This document shows, piece after piece, positions 23,708 to 35,279 of a stretch of 64,000 bases of DNA. The notes under the pieces were generated by a model. The model worked only from the letters and a program-made list of their open reading frames with translations. It made no database searches and was not told where the DNA came from. The position numbers and the translations under genes were made by a program. Origin of the DNA: Capsicum annuum (Eukaryota > Streptophyta > Magnoliopsida > Solanales > Solanaceae); contig NC_061115.1 in NCBI RefSeq assembly GCF_002878395.1, positions 156,964,257-157,028,256 of the forward strand, read 5' to 3'. Position 1 is the first letter of the stretch. The number at the start of each line of letters is the position of its first letter.

Positions 23708-23710
23708 GTT

Positions 23711-26700
23711 TGTCATGAACCGAGACTACCCCCTGGGCGTAACACGGTGCTTGGAACCACAAGTGATCCTAAGCTAACCTATGAACTGGCATACTATTGA
23801 GCAACTGATTTAAAATAAATTAAATAGTTAGTTCTGTTTTTCAAAAATATAAGCATGACAAAATCTGGGAAAAATAAAATAATGATATAATTTATAATCT
23901 GATAAAAAATGAAAAGAGAACTGAAATTACATGAATGGCTCTGACTAACATCTATGAAGCCACTACTATACTGACTATAAATAGCTGGGACATGCCTCCA
24001 ACTACTACTAATCAATACATATGAATAATAAAAATAATGTACACGAAAAACATCTGTCTGGAGTCCTCAAAAGAGGAGAACTCATCACCTGCTGGCTGAA
24101 AACAGTAACTGTCTAATCATGATGTGTGAGCTATAATTGGTACCTATATTATAAAACAATGTATCCATACAGACGTATATGTGGATCAGTACTTCTGGAA
24201 TGTACTGAGTAAGCGGAGGTGAATGCAATAAGTAAAACTGAGTGGGTACATAATCTTAAAACATGCATGCTAAGTGCAAGTAATCTCACTAAGAGACTGA
24301 AATCTAAAGTAGCTTAAATTATGAGTAACAAACATAGTCTTATAAGATGGTCAATCACTAAACTTAGTTTCTTAAAACATTACTTTTGTAGAATAAGTAG
24401 AATTAAAGCTGGGATATAGTAAAACATGAATACACGGATACACGAAACCAAACATACATGTACTGAGCTAATCTAATTAATTGAATAATTGGTGCATGGG
24501 GGATGGAATGATTGAAATCTAAGTAAAGAGGATAAATAATGCCTATATAATGAGTAGTTGATATATGAATACAGACTACTGATATCCGAATACTGATTAG
24601 TTGATGACAAAATACTGATCATGTAATACCGAACTGTACTTAGTATGATTAGCTGGACTAAAACTGTTGGGTACTTGAATACGAGATAAAGACTAACTGA
24701 ACAACATGTGATAACTGAGCATGAATACAAAAAAGCTATAACATCTGAGAATTCAAGGCTAAGTGTATATTTGTTATATAACTAAGACAATCTATAATTT
24801 GAAAGATTAATATCTATATAGTTGAATATCTAAAAGTCTGTATACTTATTCAAGAAAACCTGAACTAAAAATACATTAATTATCGTATTGAGACTGTGGG
24901 AGCTATTATGTAACAAAGATAAACCATGTGAGCTATCATGGAGTCTAACGTATGATCCACGTTAAGCAGGGTTGTTCTATTCTTACCATCAGAATAGAAA
25001 TTGAACTGTAGTGATCACTAAACTGATGTCTCGAAGGACCAGGATATCAAGCCTAAACTGACGGGTGACCCCTAAGAGGAAGCTAAGCCAAAACTGACGG
25101 GTGACTCCCTATATCCTATGCTAGCTATGTTGTTCTGGAATACAGGGACTGCTACTAACGACTCTACCTAACTGACGGGAAAGCTGCCATCCCTATATTC
25201 GCTCGATGCTAAATCCTAATCCGAACTGAATGGCACTGGAATACTAACTGGTGCATGCACTATTAACTAATAACTGATAAGCTCAGGTCATGGTATTCTG
25301 AAAATAACAGCGCATACAGATTTTGGGGTAATTAATAACACAAAAACTGATAATGCTCATTATAAATATGGATATCTGAGTATACTGATAAGATTCATGG
25401 ATTAATTGTCTAAATACTTGAAAAGCTAAATTTATGTAAATCACATAGGTATCAGGTGTTCATAATACACCAGCACTGAATGAGTATAAAATACAGTATT
25501 AAAGCTTAAAACTTTGGGATTTGATTATGGTTTGAAGACTCAAAAGCATAGATATTTTATCAAACATATGGGGATTATGAACATGAATGTGGGAATATGA
25601 ATACACGTGAAAACAACATGAGTACATGAATAAATTCATAAGTTGGGGATTTAACATCAATTCAATGGAATCAGATATGGAAATTTGCAACTCAAATCAT
25701 GAATCGATTAATTCACTCGAAAACACTTGTAGACATGGCAAAGTTCATAATTTAATATTGTAACATGAAATTCAATTGGATATGTCATGGGATTCAAAAC
25801 ATAAAGCATGAGATAACCTAAATTTTTATGAAAACCTCCTTGGAGATGAATCTAGTCAAATTACTAAGGAAATCATGATTTAAATTCAACTTGAACGTAT
25901 GATACTTCATAAACAAAAGCGAAAGTTCTTATATTTAATTACGGAAAAGTATTTTAGGTTCCATGGGTGAAAGGGGACCCATGGATGATCTACCACCTAC
26001 CTTAAACTTCTTAACTTGGGAAAGAAAAATCATTCTTGAAACTTTCTAGAAGATTCTTGAACTTGGGAAACTTGAATTCATTACTTCTTGGGGAGAGAGG
26101 AATTGAATCTGTTCTTAGGGAAAGGGGAGGGTTTCCCTAAGAGAAAAGTTGGAGAAGAAGGCCGATAATTACCTAAAATATGCCCCAAATTATGTTATGA
26201 ACGATTGGGTTGAGGGTAAAAGACTTAATGTCTCCTCAGGCAATTAATTTTGCAATTGAACTGTGGTTTAAAGGATCACCGTGACGCGGTCTTATTGCGG
26301 TAGCTTACTGGTTCTGACAAAAATGATCATAACTTGTCACTCGAGTATTCGACTAAGGCCAAATTGGTATCGTTGGAAATATAATTCAATTTTATACAAT
26401 TTGGTGGGTCTTGAACTGAAAAATTCCATATATGTAAAAAGTTATACACGTTCAAAGTTGACATTTGTACAATCGAATACCAAAATTTTGATAAATCAAA
26501 GGCTCTTAGCTCAGCTTTGTTCCAAGTTATTTCTATGAACATTTTTCACCACAGAAGAAATTCACATACTAGGATAATTATTAAGATATATGCATTTAAA
26601 TTATAAATCAAAAACTGGGCACAACACCCTCTCTGCAATGCGGTATATGCACCAACTAGAATAGCACGGTCATATGGTGCTATCGCGGTGACTTGTTGGA

Positions 26701-26893
26701 TTCGTAATCCAAACATAACCCAATTCTCGTCCAAAAAATACAAAACCTCTTCGAGACATGATTCTTATACCCCTATATATGAATGACTCAAAAACTAACA
26801 TCTCGAGTTCGATAAGGTTAAAATAAAAATCCTCAAATTTACAACGTCCGAGGTAAGAGCTGAATCAAGCTAAGAATAGTATGGTGTATTACA
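23711..26893 (-). repeat. LARD-1 5' LTR
   Basis: Plus-strand ends are TGTCATGAACCGAGAC (left) and ATGGTGTATTACA (right). It is the partner of 17679-20878, with many scattered substitutions but few large gaps. It contains hairpin H7. Confidence 0.83.
25960..26003 (-). promoter_or_regulatory. Donor-like AAG|GTAGGT followed by perfect hairpin (H7)
   Basis: On the minus strand AAG|GTAGGT has GT at 26000-25999. Fifteen bases on, TCCATGGGT (25985-25977) pairs perfectly with ACCCATGGA (25968-25960) around the loop CCCCTTTC. Where the sister LTR carries a G-T pair (H6), this copy carries G-C. Confidence 0.62.
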
Positions 26894-26898
26894 AATAC

Positions 26899-28714
26899 AA
26901 CATCCAACGATCGTTAGTGGGGTGAATGCTTGCATGTAACTTAGTGATAAGGATAATATAACAATATGATCAATAGTTTAAAATCATAGAAAACCAATGC
27001 ACATAATAAAATGCACATACATATATCCTTCACATGCCGGGATAAGGAACAAGGCTTAACATGAACTAAAAACTATAGCCTGGATTGTGTAGCTCAACCA
27101 TTATAATACGTACCCACGGGCTATAAAGGATCTAGCTCTCACTACCTGGTTGGGCCCCATTACATGTTGCCGCATAAACCAAAGAATAATCTCATATATA
27201 TGAATAGGGGACTCAAACCTCCCAATCATATACTAGGGTGACTTAAGCACCCAATCGTGAGATGATTTACAGATGACTCAAACCTCACTAGTCATAAAAT
27301 AATAATGAGGGGGGAATTGGACCTCCCTGGTCACTTTGGCCCTCGCATCGGCAAACACAATTTCTAGTATCGGTCGCTCAGACTTCCACATTCACGACTC
27401 AGCTACACAACCCTTTTTAAAAACCAATTAAAACAAGTATTACACATTACCATTCATTGAACCATAATCCATATTAAGGCATATATTGTTTGTATCGTCA
27501 TACAAACTACACTTGCAAGATAGTAACAACATGCCATAGGGAAAACAACTCCCTTTGCTCATTAATACAAGGTGGGGGAACACTAACTCCCTTTGTTCAT
27601 TAAATCAGACCACTGTGTTTCAAATACCTCTTTATATAATTCAATAATTCAAGACCAGTTCAATTTTATAAATTCCCATATTTCACATAATTAAAAACCA
27701 ATTTCACATTGAGGGGTTGGGGTCATAACCACCTAAAAAGTCACACATTTGGGAAAATCACAATTCCCTAATTCATTCACCATACCCATATACCCATAAG
27801 TTCAAAACCATAATTAAAGCATGAAAATCATATACAAACCATAAGAAACATTGTTCAATTCAAAAACATTCAAAAACCCTCAACCCTTTTTTCAAAACCA
27901 ACATGAACATCTAATGAACAATACTTTAAACACATGCCTTTAACAAATTAACAATGCAGGAAGAGTAACATGCCTTAAACACCATGAAATTTGGAGAGAA
28001 ATCGACCTCTGACCCCTTAGATGACCAATTTGAGGAAACCCTAGCTTGAGGGAATTCAGAGAGCCTTTTGGAGTGTTTGAGAAGTTACGTGATTTGTTTA
28101 TGAGTGCTAATAACACCCTAAAGGGGTTATAAGACATGCATTTCAATTTGGGTAAGAGGGTAAATATCCTGAATGCCCTTAACTTTAAAGCTGGAAAAGT
28201 GTCGTCATTGAATATGGGTAAACCACTAACTCATAGACACTCCTTATGACTCATCACCACGAGTCCTAACTAAGATAGTCTCTAGGACCCCTACACACTA
28301 TTGACACCATGACTTAATTGGTACCACTCATAATGGGACCCTATGACTCATAGGGTCTAGGTGTAGTCAACATAGAACCCAATTGGGTAAACACTGGACA
28401 TCCTACTATTTGCACCCCACAACTTGTAACAAGTCCTTATGGATAATAGTGAGCCACTCGTACTCAGCGCAAAAGTTTGCCACTTCATTTTTTATTTGGT
28501 TATGATTCCATCCCAGTGACTCATCATGAGTCTTTACGACTCGTACCATAAAGTCATACCCAAGATAGATACTCAAATACCATTCACTAGACACCTTATG
28601 AGTAAGGTCACCTAATCCATCAAGACACCCTATGACTCATTAGGTGAGTCATTGTCAGGGAAGAAAGCTCAAAACTCATAAAATTATTAAGGACCAAGAA
28701 CCAAGAGCGTTACA
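26899..28714 (-). repeat. E2 3' LTR, U3-side part
   Basis: This part resumes after the LARD-1 duplication and ends, on the plus strand, AGAGCGTTACA, followed by a polypurine tract, so the LTR starts TGTAACGCTCT. Plus-strand 27655-28714 is repeated at 33049-34114, the 5' LTR remnant. A block with repeated GACTCAT/ATGAGTC half sites, including the perfect dyad GACTCATCATGAGTC (28518-28532), occupies 28200-28650. Confidence 0.78.
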
Positions 28715-28715
28715 T

Positions 28716-28730
28716 ACTCCTCCCCCCTTA
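28716..28730 (-). other. E2 polypurine tract
   Basis: On the minus strand TAAGGGGGGAGGAGT lies directly upstream of the 3' LTR start TGTAACGC. Confidence 0.85.
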
Positions 28731-28919
28731 GGATTATTCATCCTTGAATGATTGGACAAGGCATTTATTAGCACGATTTGACTTTACATACTTCTACTCT
28801 AACCTTTAACAAAGACAAAAAGGAAAGATGCCAAGGAAATCACTCTTTCCTTTAACAAAGTCAGAAAATAAAGATGTTAAGGAATACATAAACCTTAAGA
28901 CTGATTATTCAAAATGGGA

Positions 28920-29110
28920 AACAAGAATGGATACTTGGACTTCATGTCCTCTTTGGCCTCCTATATAGCTTCCTCTACCTTTTGGTTCCTCCAAAGAACC
29001 TTTATCAAAGCCATGTCTTTGGTCTGCAACTAATGGACTTACCGATCCAAAATCTTAATCGAGACTTCCTCATAGGACAAGGAATCTAAAACACCTACCT
29101 ATTCCAAAGG
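28920..29110 (-). pseudogene. pol: E2 chromodomain-like C-terminus
   Basis: The minus-strand translation contains LSYEEVSIKILDR and then DMALIKVLWRNQKVEEAI. These match the E1 chromodomain segment at 6531-6755 nearly word for word and define E2 as a chromovirus of the same broad group. There are two in-frame stops. Confidence 0.75.
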
Positions 29111-29339
29111 AACCACCATCAAAGGATCACCCGATCACTTCCTCATTATCGAAACATGAAACACCATATGAATGGAGTTGAAACTAGAAGGCAACTCCAA
29201 TTCGTATGCAACATTACCAATTCTCTTCAACACCAAGTATGAACCAACATAATAGGGATTGAGTTTCCCCTTCTTACCAAATCACATCACTCCCTTCATG
29301 GGAGACACCTTTAAGAACACACAACACCAATACTAAATT

Positions 29340-30125
29340 CCAACAACCTTCGCCTCACATTTGTGTCGGACTTCTGGGAACTTTGGGCGACATTATGTCT
29401 ATCCCATATCACCTTTACCTTCTCAATGGTCTAGTGAACAAAATTAGGACCAAACAATTTATTTTCACTAACCTTAAACCACCTAATAGGAGATCTACAC
29501 CTCCTTCCATGTAAAGCCTCAAATGGAGCCCTACAAATGCTAAAGTGATAAGTGTTGTTGTAGGAAAATTTTGTAAGAGGCAAATGGTCAACCCAACCAC
29601 CCCCATAATTAAACCACAAGCTCAAAGAATGTCATCAAAGACCTGAATTGTCCTTTTTGTTTGCCCATCCATCTACGGGTGGAAAGCGGTGCTAAGGGTC
29701 ACCTTAGTCCCCAAACCTCACTGAAACGACCTCTTAAAGTGACCTAAGAAGTGAGTATCCTAATCAGATATGATTGAAATTGAAGTACCATGAAACTTCA
29801 TAATCTCCTTGATAAACAACTTAGAATAATCTTCAAAAGGGAAATTAGTCCTTACTGGCAAGAAGTGAGCAAAATAGTCATCCTATCCAAGATGACCCAA
29901 ATCAAATCAAATTGCTTGAGAGACCACGGAAGACCAGTAACAAAACCCATATTAATTATCTCCTATTTTTGCTCTGATAGTTCAATCTCTTGAGTCAACC
30001 CACCAGGCTTTAAGTGTTCTACCTTCACTTGCTGACATACTATGCACTTAGCCACAAAATTAGCCTCATCCCAATTAGTATTATTCCACTAATAAATTTC
30101 TCTAAGATCATGATACATCTTTGAC
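29340..30125 (-). pseudogene. pol: E2 integrase remnant
   Basis: Minus-strand reading gives the HHCC zinc domain near 30125-30020 (MYHDLREIY and FVAKCIVCQQVKVEHLKPGG, with both cysteines kept), then a core start with INMGFVTGLPWS and IWVILDRMT. The later core is frameshifted. From about 29625 an open stretch reads WVDHLPLTKFSYNNTYHFSI, then RAPFEALHGRRCRSPIRWF, the usual landmark at the end of the core. RRRLLEF-like residues follow near 29370. The enzyme is broken by several stops. Confidence 0.84.
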
Positions 30126-30326
30126 AAACCAAGATGAATAGTACAACATAACTCATGAGCTTCAGCCTAATTCTCCCTCACAACCCATCAACATCGGGAA
30201 CACACATTCTTCCTTGGTATGTAAAGATACCATCACCACCAATCTCGAAAACCATCACTTTCTGCCTACCAATATCATTATTGATTTGCATCAGAATAGG
30301 ATCCAACACTTTTTCCTTCTTTACTT

Positions 30327-30860
30327 TTACACCAAGGGATGGCCTTGCCACCTCTTGAACAATCGTACAACATCCTTAAAATCCAATAGACAGACTCCTA
30401 GATTAGCCAAATGATGAATATTCTTCATCGAATCCTGCTTTTCCTCATCCACACGAGACAAGCTTCCCATGGAGAACCTGCAAAGAGTATTAGCGACTAC
30501 ATTAACTTTACTTGGATGATAGCGGATGCTTATGTCATAGTCCTTTAGAAAGTCAAGCCAACTCCTCTGCCTGAGATTCAGTTCTTTTTGGGTGAACACG
30601 TATTGCAGGCTCTTATGATCAAAATAAATATCAACATGGACTCCATATAAATAATTCTACTAGATCTTTAATGCACACGCCACAACTAGAAATTCCAAAT
30701 TATGAGAAGGATAATTCTTCTCATGAACCTTCGACTGTCTAGAGGAATAAGCACCCACCTTGCCATGCTGCATCAACACGCAACCTAATCCCACTTAGGA
30801 CACATCACCATAGACAACAAAACCACTAGTGCCTTCAGGCAGCATTAAGACTGGAGCTGA
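30327..30860 (-). pseudogene. pol: E2 RNase H remnant
   Basis: On the minus strand the first catalytic region reads FVVYGDVS, keeping the aspartate that E1 lost, then [39 protein letters not shown] keeps the third acidic site. The open part (30599-30327) continues [19 protein letters not shown] and [19 protein letters not shown], the end of RNase H and the tether to integrase. There are several stops between 30640 and 30800. Confidence 0.87.
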
Positions 30861-30879
30861 GGTCAACTTATCCTTTAGC

Positions 30880-31856
30880 TTTTTGAAACTACCCTTACAA
30901 GCATCAGGCCATAAGAATTTCACCTTATTCTAAGCCAACTTAGTCAATGGGGAAACAATAGAAGAAAAACTCTACAAAAATCTTCTACTGTAACCAGCTA
31001 AACCCAAAAAGCTCTGAATATTTAATTGAGTTATAGGTCCAGGCTACTTCTAAAACACCACAACCTTCTGTGGATCCACCATGATCCCATCACTAAAAAT
31101 AACATGATCCAGATATGTCACGACATTCAACTTAAACTCACATTAGAAAACTTTGCATACAACCCCTAATCTTTTAGGGTCTACAACATAAGGAAGAGGT
31201 GATCAGCATAATCCACCTCACTCTTGGAATATACCAAAATATCATCAATAATCACAATCATAAACTAATCTAAGGATTGATGGAAACTCGATTCATAAGA
31301 TCCATAAATACGATCGAAACATTGGTCAAACCAAAGGACATCAGCAAAAACTCAAAATGACCATATCAAGTTCGAAATGCAATCTTAGGGATATCTGCCT
31401 TTCTAATCTTAAATTGATGCTACCCAGACCGAAGATCAATCTTGGAAATAAACTTAGCACCCTGAAGCTGATCAAAGAGATCATCATTCCTCAGAAGTTA
31501 ATACTTATTTTTTACGGTTACTATATTCATTTGGTGGTAATCAATACATAGTCAAAGGGAACCATCCTTCTTACATAGGAAGAGAATCAAGGCACCCCCA
31601 CGGAGACACACTAGGTTGGATAAAACCCTTGTTAAAAAATCTTTAAACTATTTTTTGGTTACTTTAACTAAGATAGAGCCATCCTATATGGAGGTATCGA
31701 AATAGGATGAGTGTGCAAAAGAATATTAATCCCAAAATCAATTTCCCTATTGGGAGGTATATCTAGAAGATAATCAAGAAATACCTCCGTAAATTCACAA
31801 ACCACAATGATAGTATACAAAGAAGGACCTTCGACTCTTGAACCTTTAACATACAT
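30880..31856 (-). pseudogene. pol: E2 reverse transcriptase remnant
   Basis: On the minus strand the entry reads IPPNREIDFGINILLHTHPI and SIPPYRMALS (31760-31668). The middle has shifts. At about 31260-31205 the active site reads VIIDDILVYSKSEVDYAD, with both aspartates intact, in contrast to E1. The thumb segment near 31090-30900 includes VDPQK-like residues and SFLGLAGYS-like residues, broken by stops. RT copies the element RNA into cDNA in the particle. Confidence 0.84.
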
Positions 31857-31889
31857 TAAGTGATAGAAGAACCTTTTAGAAATTAATTT

Positions 31890-32350
31890 TTAGGCTTTAA
31901 GATACAAGATGAACCTTCCCTTAGGAACAAGGTAACTACCTTTCCATTTCATTATTGGCTCATTTAGGAAATGGAAACTGACCCTTTGGATCAAACAATT
32001 AAGAGAATCATAGAACGAATGCAACCTATCCATCACCAAAATCATATCAAAGTATAATATGTCTAACTCTATTAGGTCCACCAAGGTCTATCTACCATCG
32101 ACCAATAACACACAACCCCTACAGATCCTTCTAGCTATAATGTAATCACCCACTGGGGTGGACACAAATAAAGAATCCAGAATACACTTAGGATCAAAAC
32201 TAAAATGAATAGCCATATAAGGGGTCAGATAGGAGAGTGTTAACCTGAGATCAAGTAGAGAATATAAATCATAAGAAAAGAGTTTAAGCGTACCAGTAAT
32301 AACATTGGGGGATGCCTCAGAATCTTGGTGAGTAGAAAAAGCATACAAAC
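31890..32350 (-). pseudogene. E2 protease region remnant
   Basis: Two minus-strand open frames cover this region: one with GDYIIARRICRGCVLLVDGR and one with MVDLIELDILYFDMILVMDR. The second is the FDVILGMDWL landmark in decayed form, and the first is the CxV segment before it. A frame change separates them at about 32088. The catalytic DSG triad was not seen. Confidence 0.7.
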
Positions 32351-33048
32351 AGTTCCGACTAATGCCAGAGCTAGAAGTAGAAGTAGCACTCTACGGTGTA
32401 GGAGCGGATGAAGTAGAAACAGGAATCTTATTCTCCCAGAAATAATATTATATGGATAATCCCTCTGCAGATGACCAGTCTGACCATATTTAAAGCACTT
32501 ATTTCTCTGTTCCGCACATAAACCATGATACATCTTACCACAAAGCCTACAAGGAGGATATGATGGAGCTAACTCAGCCATGCTAGCCTACAACTCGACT
32601 CCTAGTGCTCTAAACCCACTATCATACTGAGAATGATGGTCACCCAACAACTTTGGATAAGAAGCATTATCTATAGAGTAGGAACCAGAATTGTCCCACT
32701 TCTTCTTAGACCACTTCCCACCATCTCTACTACTTTATTGCTGACCTAAACCCTGATCCAAATAGCAAAACTTTTTATTTTGCCTCTCACTCATCTCTGC
32801 TTTCTTCTTTATTTCTTCTTCCACTTGTTGCATATATACCACAAGTTTAGAGATGTCTATATTCTTGTTCAACAAGAAAACCTTGCTCTCAAAGATCAAC
32901 TCACAGGACAACCTTGAGGTAAAATTCCTTATTCTAGCCCTCATACTTGACACCAATTCAAGAGCATTAGTGCGATAGCTGATGAAACTTCAAGGCATAC
33001 TCCTTTATGGAAATCCTGCCTTGCGTTAAATTCATGAACTCCTTAGGT
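32351..33048 (-). pseudogene. gag: E2 gag remnant with zinc knuckle, truncated at its N-terminal side
   Basis: The minus-strand zinc-knuckle region (32560-32455) reads PCRLCGKMYHGLCAEQRNKC followed by FKYGQTGHLQRDYP. In the usual CCHC knuckle the second and last ligands are C, and both are Y here, each by one G-to-A step. Upstream, 32956-32735 carries SSMRARIRNFTSRLSCELIF and a Lys/Glu-rich, coiled-coil-like QQVEEEIKKKAEMSERQNKK. Before it, KEFMNLTQGRISIKEYALKF is the capsid-end motif. At 33048 gag stops and mid-LTR sequence begins, so about half of gag and the primer site are deleted. Confidence 0.8.
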
Positions 33049-34114
33049 TTAATTTTACAAATTCCCATATTTCTCATAAGTAAAACAAGTTTGACATTAT
33101 GGGGTTAGGTTCATAACCACTTCAAAAGTCACAAGTTTGGGAAAATCACAATTTCCTACTTCATTCACCATACCCATGCACCCATAAGTTTAAAACCATA
33201 ATTAAAGCATGAAATATCATATGTAAACCATGGGAAAACATTGTTCAACAACAAGCATTCAAAAACCCTAAGCCCTTGTTATAAAACCAATATGAATATC
33301 TTATGAACAATACTTTAAAATATATGCTTTTAGCATATTAAAAATGAGGGATGAGTAATATGCCTTATATACCAAGAAATTTGAAGAGATATCGACCCAT
33401 CAGACCTTAGATGGCTAAATTTATGAAACCCTAGATTGACTTTCTTGAATGAATTTATAGAGCCTTTTTGGAGAGTTTAAGAAGTTACTTCAATTGTTTA
33501 TGAGTTCTAGTGACATCCAAAAGGGATTATCAGATGTGGGTTTTAATTTGGGTTAGAGGGGAAATGTTCAGATTGCCCCTAACTTATGAAGCCAAAAAAG
33601 TATTGTTATTGACTACAGGTCAACTAGTGACTTGTAGACACTTCTTAAGACTCATCACCATGAGCCACAAACAAGACAGTCTCTAGGACCTTCAACGACT
33701 ATTGACCCTACGACTCAACAGATACCACTCGTATTAAGACCCTATGACTCGTAGGATCTATTTATAGTCAACAAAAAATCTAATTGGTTAAACACTAGAC
33801 ATCCTATTATTTGCACCCAATGACTAGCAATAAATCCTTATGGCTTATAGTGTGCCACTTATACTTAGAGCAAAATTTTTCCACTTAATTTTTAATTTAG
33901 TTACGATTCCATTCAAATGACTATCATGAGCCTTTATGACTCATGTCCCGCAGTTGTACCCAAGATAAAAATTCAAGCACCATTTACTGGACAATTTATG
34001 ACTAGGGTCACCTGACCCGTCAGGACACATTATGACTCACCAGGTAAGTCATTACCAGGGAAGAAAGCTCAGAAACCAAAAAAATTTTAAGGTCCAAACA
34101 CTAGGGGCATTACA
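33049..34114 (-). repeat. E2 5' LTR remnant (U3 side only)
   Basis: Plus-strand 33049-34114 repeats 27655-28714 with scattered changes and ends GGGGCATTACA, the LTR start in reverse. The left edge lies in mid-LTR, directly abutting gag. It includes the same GACTCAT-type dyad block (33600-34060). Confidence 0.8.
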
Positions 34115-34461
34115 CCATCTTTCAAAAGGCTAGATATTTCACTGCTTTTTTTTATGAGTATCAAAATTCCATCGGTTTCTTTTCATATTTTGGGTTCCCT
34201 TATGGGCCATGTTCGGGGGCATGTCCCGACCTAGTATGACATTTGATTTTGTTAAGAGGCTTTATAGATAGATTATGGGTTAGTTGTTTTTTTGAATTGT
34301 TAATTTCATTTGATTTACATTAACTATCTTAGTTTTATACTTTGGGTTTCTTTTGTTATTTATCTATATTGTACTAGGCTAGTTAGGCTATGTGGGTGGT
34401 CTCTGATCTATGGTGGGTTTGAGATACTCGTCATGACTAGGCCCCAGTTTGGGTCATGACA
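34115..34461 (+). mobile_element. E3 5' LTR, right part
   Basis: The sequence resembles the last 350 bases of the E1 LTR (TTAGGGGCAAGTCCCG against TCGGGGGCATGTCCCGAC) and ends TTTGGGTCATGACA. A primer-binding site follows. It completes the LTR that began at 16644. Confidence 0.78.
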
Positions 34462-34464
34462 AGC

Positions 34465-34477
34465 TTGGTAACAGAGC
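34465..34477 (+). other. E3 primer-binding site (initiator tRNA-Met)
   Basis: TTGGTAACAGAGC lies three bases after the LTR end CATGACA, one base off TTGGTATCAGAGC. Confidence 0.85.
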
Positions 34478-34672
34478 ATAGGTTTAGGGTATTTCAGTTT
34501 CCATAAATCCATATTGCGTAGAGTCTCTTTTATGAATGTGTAGCATGCCATACTTATAAGGAAAAGGCTACAAGAAATATACAAATGTTTTGCTTTTTTG
34601 TGTTTAATTTTGGGCAGTAAAGTCTGGTATCTTGACATTTCTCTAATCTCTGATTTACTCATATTTCCTAAC

Positions 34673-35279
34673 ATGCCTCCCCAAAGATCCGATGCTCGTA
34701 GAAACTCTACTAGATCCTCTATCCTACTCGAGGACAATATTGATGGAACTTGCCCTATCAATAGAATACAGACCCCGTCTAGGGTCCCCGCTCCTGATTA
34801 TACTGCCCCATGTGGAGTTCACCTGTCCCTACTAGTCCTCCTAGGGATTTCTAGGATGGTGATACTTATAATCAGCCGCCTAAGGGGGATATATCTAATG
34901 TAGTGTTCTATCAGTCCCTTTATCTGCTTACTAAGTTAGTGACATATCAGTCTCATAAGTTAAATCATGTTTGTTCTGTTGCTCTTTTGTCTGAGGTTGG
35001 TTATCTAATTCATGAGGTTAAATCCTAAGACCTTCATCGGCTCTAAGTTTTAGGTGGATCCTAAAGGGTCTATTGATGAAACAGAGAAGATTTTAAGGTG
35101 ATGCATGCTATTAATTTTAAGAGTGTGGAGTTTGTTTCATATCAGTTGAAAGATATGTCATATTAGTGGTATGAGGATAGGAGCAGTTGGGGGGTGATGA
35201 TGTTGAGCCGACATTATGGGATGTTTTTCTTCATGCTTTCCACTATTATTTCTTTCCACTAACAATGATGGAGGAGTAA
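34673..35279 (+). pseudogene. gag: E3 gag, N-terminal part, broken
   Basis: ATG at 34673 opens MPPQRSDARRNSTRSS, the usual basic N-terminus of solanaceous chromovirus Gags (MPPRR-type start). The open frame runs to 34903, but its residues after the first 40 seem out of frame. Later frames include VTYQSHKLNHVCSVALLSE-like residues, and near 35220-35279 WDVFLHAFHYYFFPLTMMEE, matching the capsid motif F-x2-AF-x2-YFPLExR. At about 35280 gag is cut and minus-strand LTR sequence follows. A possible splice acceptor (TTTAATTTTGGGCAG, ending at 34617) lies upstream of the ATG. Confidence 0.72.

Larger units (their letters stand above)
20879..23710 (-). other. LARD-1 non-coding interior
   Basis: The 2.83-kb interior has only short, unrecognised open frames. 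On the minus strand the first 200 bases after the primer site read TCAAGTGTCCTAGGGTGTCT, then TCTACTAGAGTCTT, GGGAGGCTACAAGACATTT and CCCTTCTTTCATG. Each has a counterpart in order in LARD-2 (50970-51110). Conservation of a leader without coding sequence suggests packaging or dimerisation signals (inference). A second tract, ATCTCCCCCTTGGG, occurs at about 21201-21214, 320 bases from the true one; it may be an internal duplicate. Confidence 0.7.
17679..26893 (-). mobile_element. LARD-1: non-autonomous long-LTR element with non-coding interior
   Basis: Two direct LTRs of about 3.2 kb (17679-20878, 23711-26893) flank 2.83 kb. Target duplications are GATAC (17674-17678) and AATAC (26894-26898), four of five matching. 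On the minus strand the 5' LTR is followed by a perfect initiator tRNA-Met primer site, and a purine tract (CCAAGGGGGAGAT) precedes the 3' LTR. No gag, protease, RT or integrase landmark is found in any frame of the interior. This is the definition of a large retrotransposon derivative. Its leader and tract match those of LARD-2 at 48219-56270. Mobilisation by a chromovirus in trans is inference. Confidence 0.83.
17206..34114 (-). mobile_element. E2: minus-strand Ty3/gypsy chromovirus with LARD-1 nested in its 3' LTR
   Basis: On the minus strand the order is truncated 5' LTR (33049-34114), gag (from 33048 leftwards), protease, RT, RNase H, integrase, chromodomain, polypurine tract (28730-28716) and 3' LTR (28714-26899 plus 17678-17206). 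A 9.2-kb element splits the 3' LTR. The 5' LTR joins gag in mid-sequence, so the primer site, the gag N-terminus and the U5 end are lost. Flanks TTGAT (17201-17205) and CCATC (34115-34119) do not match, so no duplication is claimed. It lies inside the E3 5' LTR. Confidence 0.78.

Noticed and set aside
23694..23708. Match to tRNA-Met 3' end read as a tRNA gene
   Set aside because: Only the primer-binding segment is present, at the LTR edge, with no cloverleaf.
17201..34119. Target-site duplication of E2
   Set aside because: TTGAT and CCATC do not match. The truncated 5' side may have involved a deletion.
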